Assembly: GCA_039519185.1 (NCBI GenBank)
Contig: CM076849.1
Span: forward strand, 248,001-312,000
Reading direction: 5' to 3'
Origin: Astragalus membranaceus
Lineage: Eukaryota > Streptophyta > Magnoliopsida > Fabales > Fabaceae
Length of the DNA stretch: 64,000 bases
Position numbers and translations under genes: made by a program. The notes below the pieces were generated by a model. That model did not search any database and had not been told where the DNA came from. It saw nothing but the letters and a program-made list of their open reading frames with translations. Positions 60,459 to 64,000 of this stretch are shown in pieces; within the stretch, counting starts at the first letter, position 1; each line of letters starts with the position of its first letter.

Positions 60459-60726
60459 TGTTGGGGAAAACGGCGGAAGGGGTGAGGGAAAGGAGCGAAA
60501 GCGCTAGAGAGAAAAGAAAGTTAGGGCAAGACAATGATGCAGTAAAACTGTATTATGTAAAATCGTTCTTCACTAGAATATGTAACTGTACATGCTACTA
60601 CGTATATATATAGATAAGCCAGGCCCATGATTTCGATCAGGCCCACACTTTCGACTAGGCCCATAATAGGCTTACTTACTACACTTATCTATATTTACAA
60701 GCAATTGAATTACAAAGCATATCTCA
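60459..60726 (-). repeat. 3' LTR of the truncated copia element
   Basis: 268 bp with TG...CA ends, next to the polypurine tract. No second LTR lies in the window. Confidence 0.75.
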
Positions 60727-60736
60727 ATATTCCCTC

Positions 60737-62028
60737 TTAATTCACATTGCTAAGTGACATCATTCCAAACATAGTTCTCAGTTCTTCGAATCTTCCCTTT
60801 TGCAATGGCTTGGTCATTGCATCAGCTACTTGAAGTTCCGAACAATAATACTTCAGATTCAGCTTCTCATTGTTGACTTGATCACGCAGGAAGTGATATC
60901 TGGTCTCTATGTGCTTCGACCTACCATGTGCGACAGGGTTCTTAGCGAGATCTATCGCAGACTTGTTGTCGATCAACAACTTCATTGCTTCGACCCTGTG
61001 CAGCCCAGTTTCGACCAATAACATGCTCAGCCATGATGCTTGACATGCTGCAAAGGAAGCAGCCACATACTCTGCTTCACAAGAGGATAACGCAACTATA
61101 CTTTGCTTCTTCGAGCACCAAGAGATGGGTGTCGTTCCATGCATGAAGACATACCCACTTGTGCTCTTTCGATCACTCTTGTCTCCACTCCAGTCGGAGT
61201 CTGTGTAACCAAACACTTGAGCGCTATTCTTCGACTCAGACTTGCTAGGGAAGAGAATACAATAACTTTGTGTTCCCTTTATATACCTTAGCACTCTTTT
61301 TGCAGCTACTAGATGGGAGCTTTTCGGCTTCTCCATGAATCTGCTGATCATTCCGACACTAAACATAATGTCAGGTCGAGTGTTGCACAGGTACCTCGGG
61401 GATCCCACAATCTGTTTGTAGAGGGTGGCATCTACTTCAATCCCTTCATCATCTTTCGACAGCTTGTTGTTTGTGTCAGTTGGTGTCGAAACCTCCTTAC
61501 AGTTGATCAGGTCGAATCTCTTCAGGATATCAGCTGCATACTTCGACTGATGCAGAAATATTCCCTTCTTCGACTCTGTAAATTCCATTCCTAAAAAATA
61601 TGATAAATGTCCTAGATCACTCATTTCGAACTCAGACATCATCACTTTCTTAAAGGCTTCAACTTCGACCTCATTGCTGCCAGTTACTAGTAGATCATCG
61701 ACATACAGACACAGTAGCAATTGAGTCGAAGTTCCATTCTTCTTAACATATACACCATGTTCATTGGTGCATCTAATGAACTTCTGAGCTAAGAGAAAAC
61801 AATCAATTCTCTTGTTCCATGCCCTTGGTGCTTGCTTGAGTCCATATAGGGCCTTTTCAAGCTTGAATACCTTGTCTTCTTGTCCCTTCGACTCAAAACC
61901 AGGTGGTTGGCAAACATAGACTTCCTCCTCCAGAGGTCCATTGAGAAATGCTGACTTTACATCAAGTTGATGTAGGGGCCAGCCTCTGTGACTTGCCAAT
62001 GCCACTACCAATCTTATTGTTTTGATTG
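60737..62028 (-). CDS. Reverse transcriptase (C-terminal part) and RNase H of the truncated copia
   Basis: A single open frame of about 430 codons to the TAA at 60737. It contains HQLDVKSAFLNGPLEEEVYV, KALYGLKQAPRAWNKRID, the catalytic LCLYVDDLLVTGS, FEMSDLGHLSYFLGMEF and TRPDIMFSVGMISRFM, then RNase H with YTDSDWSGDKSDRKSTSGY, LSSCEAEYVAASFAACQ, IDNKSAIDLAKNPVAHGRSK and VADAMTKPLQKGRF. The open frame suggests a fairly young insertion despite the missing 5' half. The first codons come straight from the truncation junction, so there is no real start. Confidence 0.9.
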
Positions 62029-63004
62029 GGAAAAAGCAATGTATGCCCAGATATCCAAAGGAAAGACATCCATTTCCCCTCCTCAGTTCCCTGATTGGCT
62101 ATTGGAGGAAGAGCCAGTTGAAAAACAAGAGAAAAGGGGAGTCAAGAAAGAAAAGAAGAAAGCTGTGACCAGCCCAGCAAAGAAAGTGCAAAAAGCTGTG
62201 GTAGAGGAGGAAAGTTTGGATTCTGATGACATTGAAAACATAAATGAGGAAGATGAGGAAGATGAAGAAGAAACCATAGCAGTCATGAAAGAGATGGAGA
62301 AGCAGGAGGATGAGGAATCATCAGGTGAGGAGAGTGATACTGAAGAAGAATCTGAAAGTGAAGAAGATGAGGAAGCAGAAGAAATACAGTGTGATCCAAC
62401 CCCAAGCCCAAAGAAACCAAAAACCCCCCCTGCCAAAGCCAATCCACCATCAACCCCCACCCCCATCCCTGAACCAACCAAACTAACACCTAAGAAAACA
62501 CCTGCCAAACAAGCCACACCAAAGAAGCCTGAACAAAAACACCCAATCACCAAAGAAAACCCAACTGAGCAGCCTAAGAAAGTTTATCAGTCATACACCA
62601 AGGCAAGAAGAAACCCAGGAGTCAAACTGGTTGAGCACCCAAAAGAAGGTGTTCAGCCAGTAGATGATGCAGCAACTATGTCTGCAGTACCTAGTGACAC
62701 AATGCCTGAGGCAATTCTGACCGAGGAGGAAAGTGAGAAGGAGGCTGCTGAGGAGCTAGTGAACTTGCAGGATGGAACAGAGCCAGTGCTGGAAGAAAAA
62801 GAGCAGGAGCAAGAGCAAACAGAAGAGGAAGAAGAAGTGCAGGAATCAGACGCTGCAGCGGAAGCATTGCAGGAAGCAAGCGCTACAGCGCCACCAACCG
62901 CTGTAGCGGCAGAAAAGACTACTCCACCTCAGCCAAAGAAGAAAAAGGCAACCAAAGGAGCCCTAGCCCCTTCAAGAGCCGGTAAGAGGCTCAAGAAGGC
63001 CTAA
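62029..63004 (+). CDS. Env-like ORF, C-terminal part, of Athila element C
   Basis: The frame enters from the truncation junction at about 62029 (WEKAMYAQISKGKT) and stops at 63002-63004. It is low in complexity: a Lys-rich start, an acidic stretch of Glu/Asp/Ser (about codons 70-130), a Pro/Lys/Thr stretch (130-200), a second Glu-rich region and an Ala/Pro tail with KKKKATKGALAPSRAGKRLK. Such ORFs lie downstream of integrase in Athila elements. The Ala-rich piece DAAAEALQEASATA is encoded by the words CGCTGCAGCG and CGCTACAGCG. Function of these ORFs is unknown; this one shows no membrane segment. Confidence 0.65.
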
Positions 63005-64000
63005 AAAGGCAAGACTTGTTGGCTTCTCATGCCGGTTATGTTCTTTGAACTTTGTTTTTTGTTGTTCTAAGGCCTCTCCCTTTTGTTGTCCATCAAGCAG
63101 TGAGGACACTGCCAAATTTAAATTCTGGGGGAGGACCTTATGGTTATTGAATAATGTTTTAAATTAAGTACAATTATGTTTTTTTTTTAAATATTAAGTA
63201 TAATTAATTATAATTATGCCATGTTTTGCATGTGTTGCATGTTTTGTATATTTTGTATGCTTGAATAGGAAATATGATTAGCTGCATGTTTTAAATTTTT
63301 TAGTAAGCAAAAGCTAAAGTAAATAAGAATTTTTGAGTAAAGCAGCCTTGTGTAAACAATGAAATGGTTTTATTGCTGCTTTTACACAATATCCAAGCTT
63401 AGTGAAGAACCTAGTTAGCTAGGGGTAATCTAAGGATAAAGTTAGTCTAGGATAACCAAGGGTTAGTCAAGTTTCCATTAAAAAAGTAAGAGTTGTTTTA
63501 AAGCTAAGTTTGGGGGTACATCGGTTATGTTAAGGCTAGGAACAAAAGATGAAAAATTGGTCTTTGCAAAAGGAAATAAAAATGAATGTGGTCTTGTAAA
63601 AAGTTGCAAAATATCTTAAATAAATTGCTGAGCTGTTCCAAAAAGCATGAAAAGAAAATGCAAATAAGGAGCTCAGTAATGAAGATAGCATCTAGTTTTG
63701 ATCATTAAAAATCTAGCGCTACAACGTCTACGGACTTTGAAGCGCTACAGCGTTTGATCACCAGACCAAAAATTTATGCACTGACCAATATTCTGAAAAA
63801 TGCCTAATTAAAGCCCTTTGCTGTGCTTTGAAGCCCCTCAGATCTTGTGTGAAATTGTTATTCCACTCTTATTTTTGAAAACATTCTTTACCTAACCCAA
63901 AAGAAATCCATTCTTCCCAAAAACTTGGAGAAATTCTGGAATTAACTAGGAACTAAGTTAAGCTTTGATATCACACACTCACAACTGAGCAGTAATGATT
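63005..64000 (+). mobile_element. 3' noncoding region of Athila element C
   Basis: Contains the phrase GTGAGGACACTGCC followed by a purine tract CTGGGGGAGGACC (63100-63145), typical downstream of Athila env-like ORFs, and two words AGCGCTACAACGTC (63715-63728) and AGCGCTACAGCGTT (63741-63754). No LTR is reached before the window ends. Confidence 0.6.

Larger units (their letters stand above)
60459..62028 (-). mobile_element. 5'-truncated Ty1/copia element (Tork/Tnt1-like)
   Basis: The 3' LTR (60459-60726, minus-strand TGAGATATGC...CCCCAACA) follows a purine tract (AAGAGGGAATAT) and the pol 3' end. At about 62028 the copia sequence stops inside reverse transcriptase and the sequence becomes Athila env-like ORF. 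The 5' LTR, gag, protease, integrase and RT N-terminus are absent. Confidence 0.82.

Noticed and set aside
62083..62553. Antisense Ser-rich open frame
   Set aside because: Shadow of the Glu/Asp-rich env-like ORF on the plus strand.

Overview
The window is nuclear DNA from a flowering plant, a eudicot and most likely a legume. The signs are spliceosomal GT-AG introns, an AT-rich background, typical plant repeat families (Athila, Ale-like copia, chromovirus gypsy, CACTA, Mutator-like and hAT-like elements, MITEs, TRIMs) and one host gene with an obvious Arabidopsis counterpart. The legume assignment rests on the look of the repeats and is an inference. There is nothing prokaryotic: no operons, CRISPR arrays or phage genes.

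The single host gene that looks functional lies on the + strand from 22439 to 58260. It encodes SKI3 (TTC37-like), the tetratricopeptide-repeat scaffold of the cytosolic Ski complex, which feeds mRNA to the exosome. I could place 21 coding exons. Every splice junction keeps the frame, and together they give about 1175 residues, close to the Arabidopsis protein. The first ATG is not resolved. The gene spans about 36 kb because three introns are swollen by transposons: intron 3 (5.6 kb), intron 10 (10.8 kb) and intron 13 (10.8 kb).

Left flank (1-22 kb): two related Athila elements on the minus strand share one LTR boundary (1-8742). A decayed R2R3-MYB relic follows (9419-10160). Next is an XTH pseudogene split by a 4.8-kb CACTA transposon with a perfect 3-bp target duplication (11233-16262). 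Last comes a long array of diverged direct repeats and 12-bp minisatellites (17.2-21.8 kb) that contains a hAT-type element with a perfect 8-bp target duplication.

Introns: intron 3 holds a deletion-derivative chromovirus with a DNA transposon nested in its gag, plus a 44-bp copy of the gene's own exon 2. Intron 10 holds a copia element split by a second copia element whose two LTRs look identical, so that insertion is very recent. Intron 13 holds a decayed copia (with a TRIM inside it) and a non-autonomous LTR retrotransposon that carries pieces of two host genes (an early-nodulin-like gene and NHP2) and is itself split by a young chromovirus.

Right flank (58-64 kb): a 1.1-kb Mutator-like element with a 9-bp target duplication and about ten internal palindromes, a 5'-truncated copia, and the env-like 3' ORF of a third Athila element.

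The most unusual signal is a set of short, near-palindromic DNA words with the shared core GYTRYARC. They recur in the LTRs, leaders and coding regions of the Athila elements, and each element uses its own version. The two Athila LTRs also begin with a 24-bp hairpin that differs between them by a compensated base pair.
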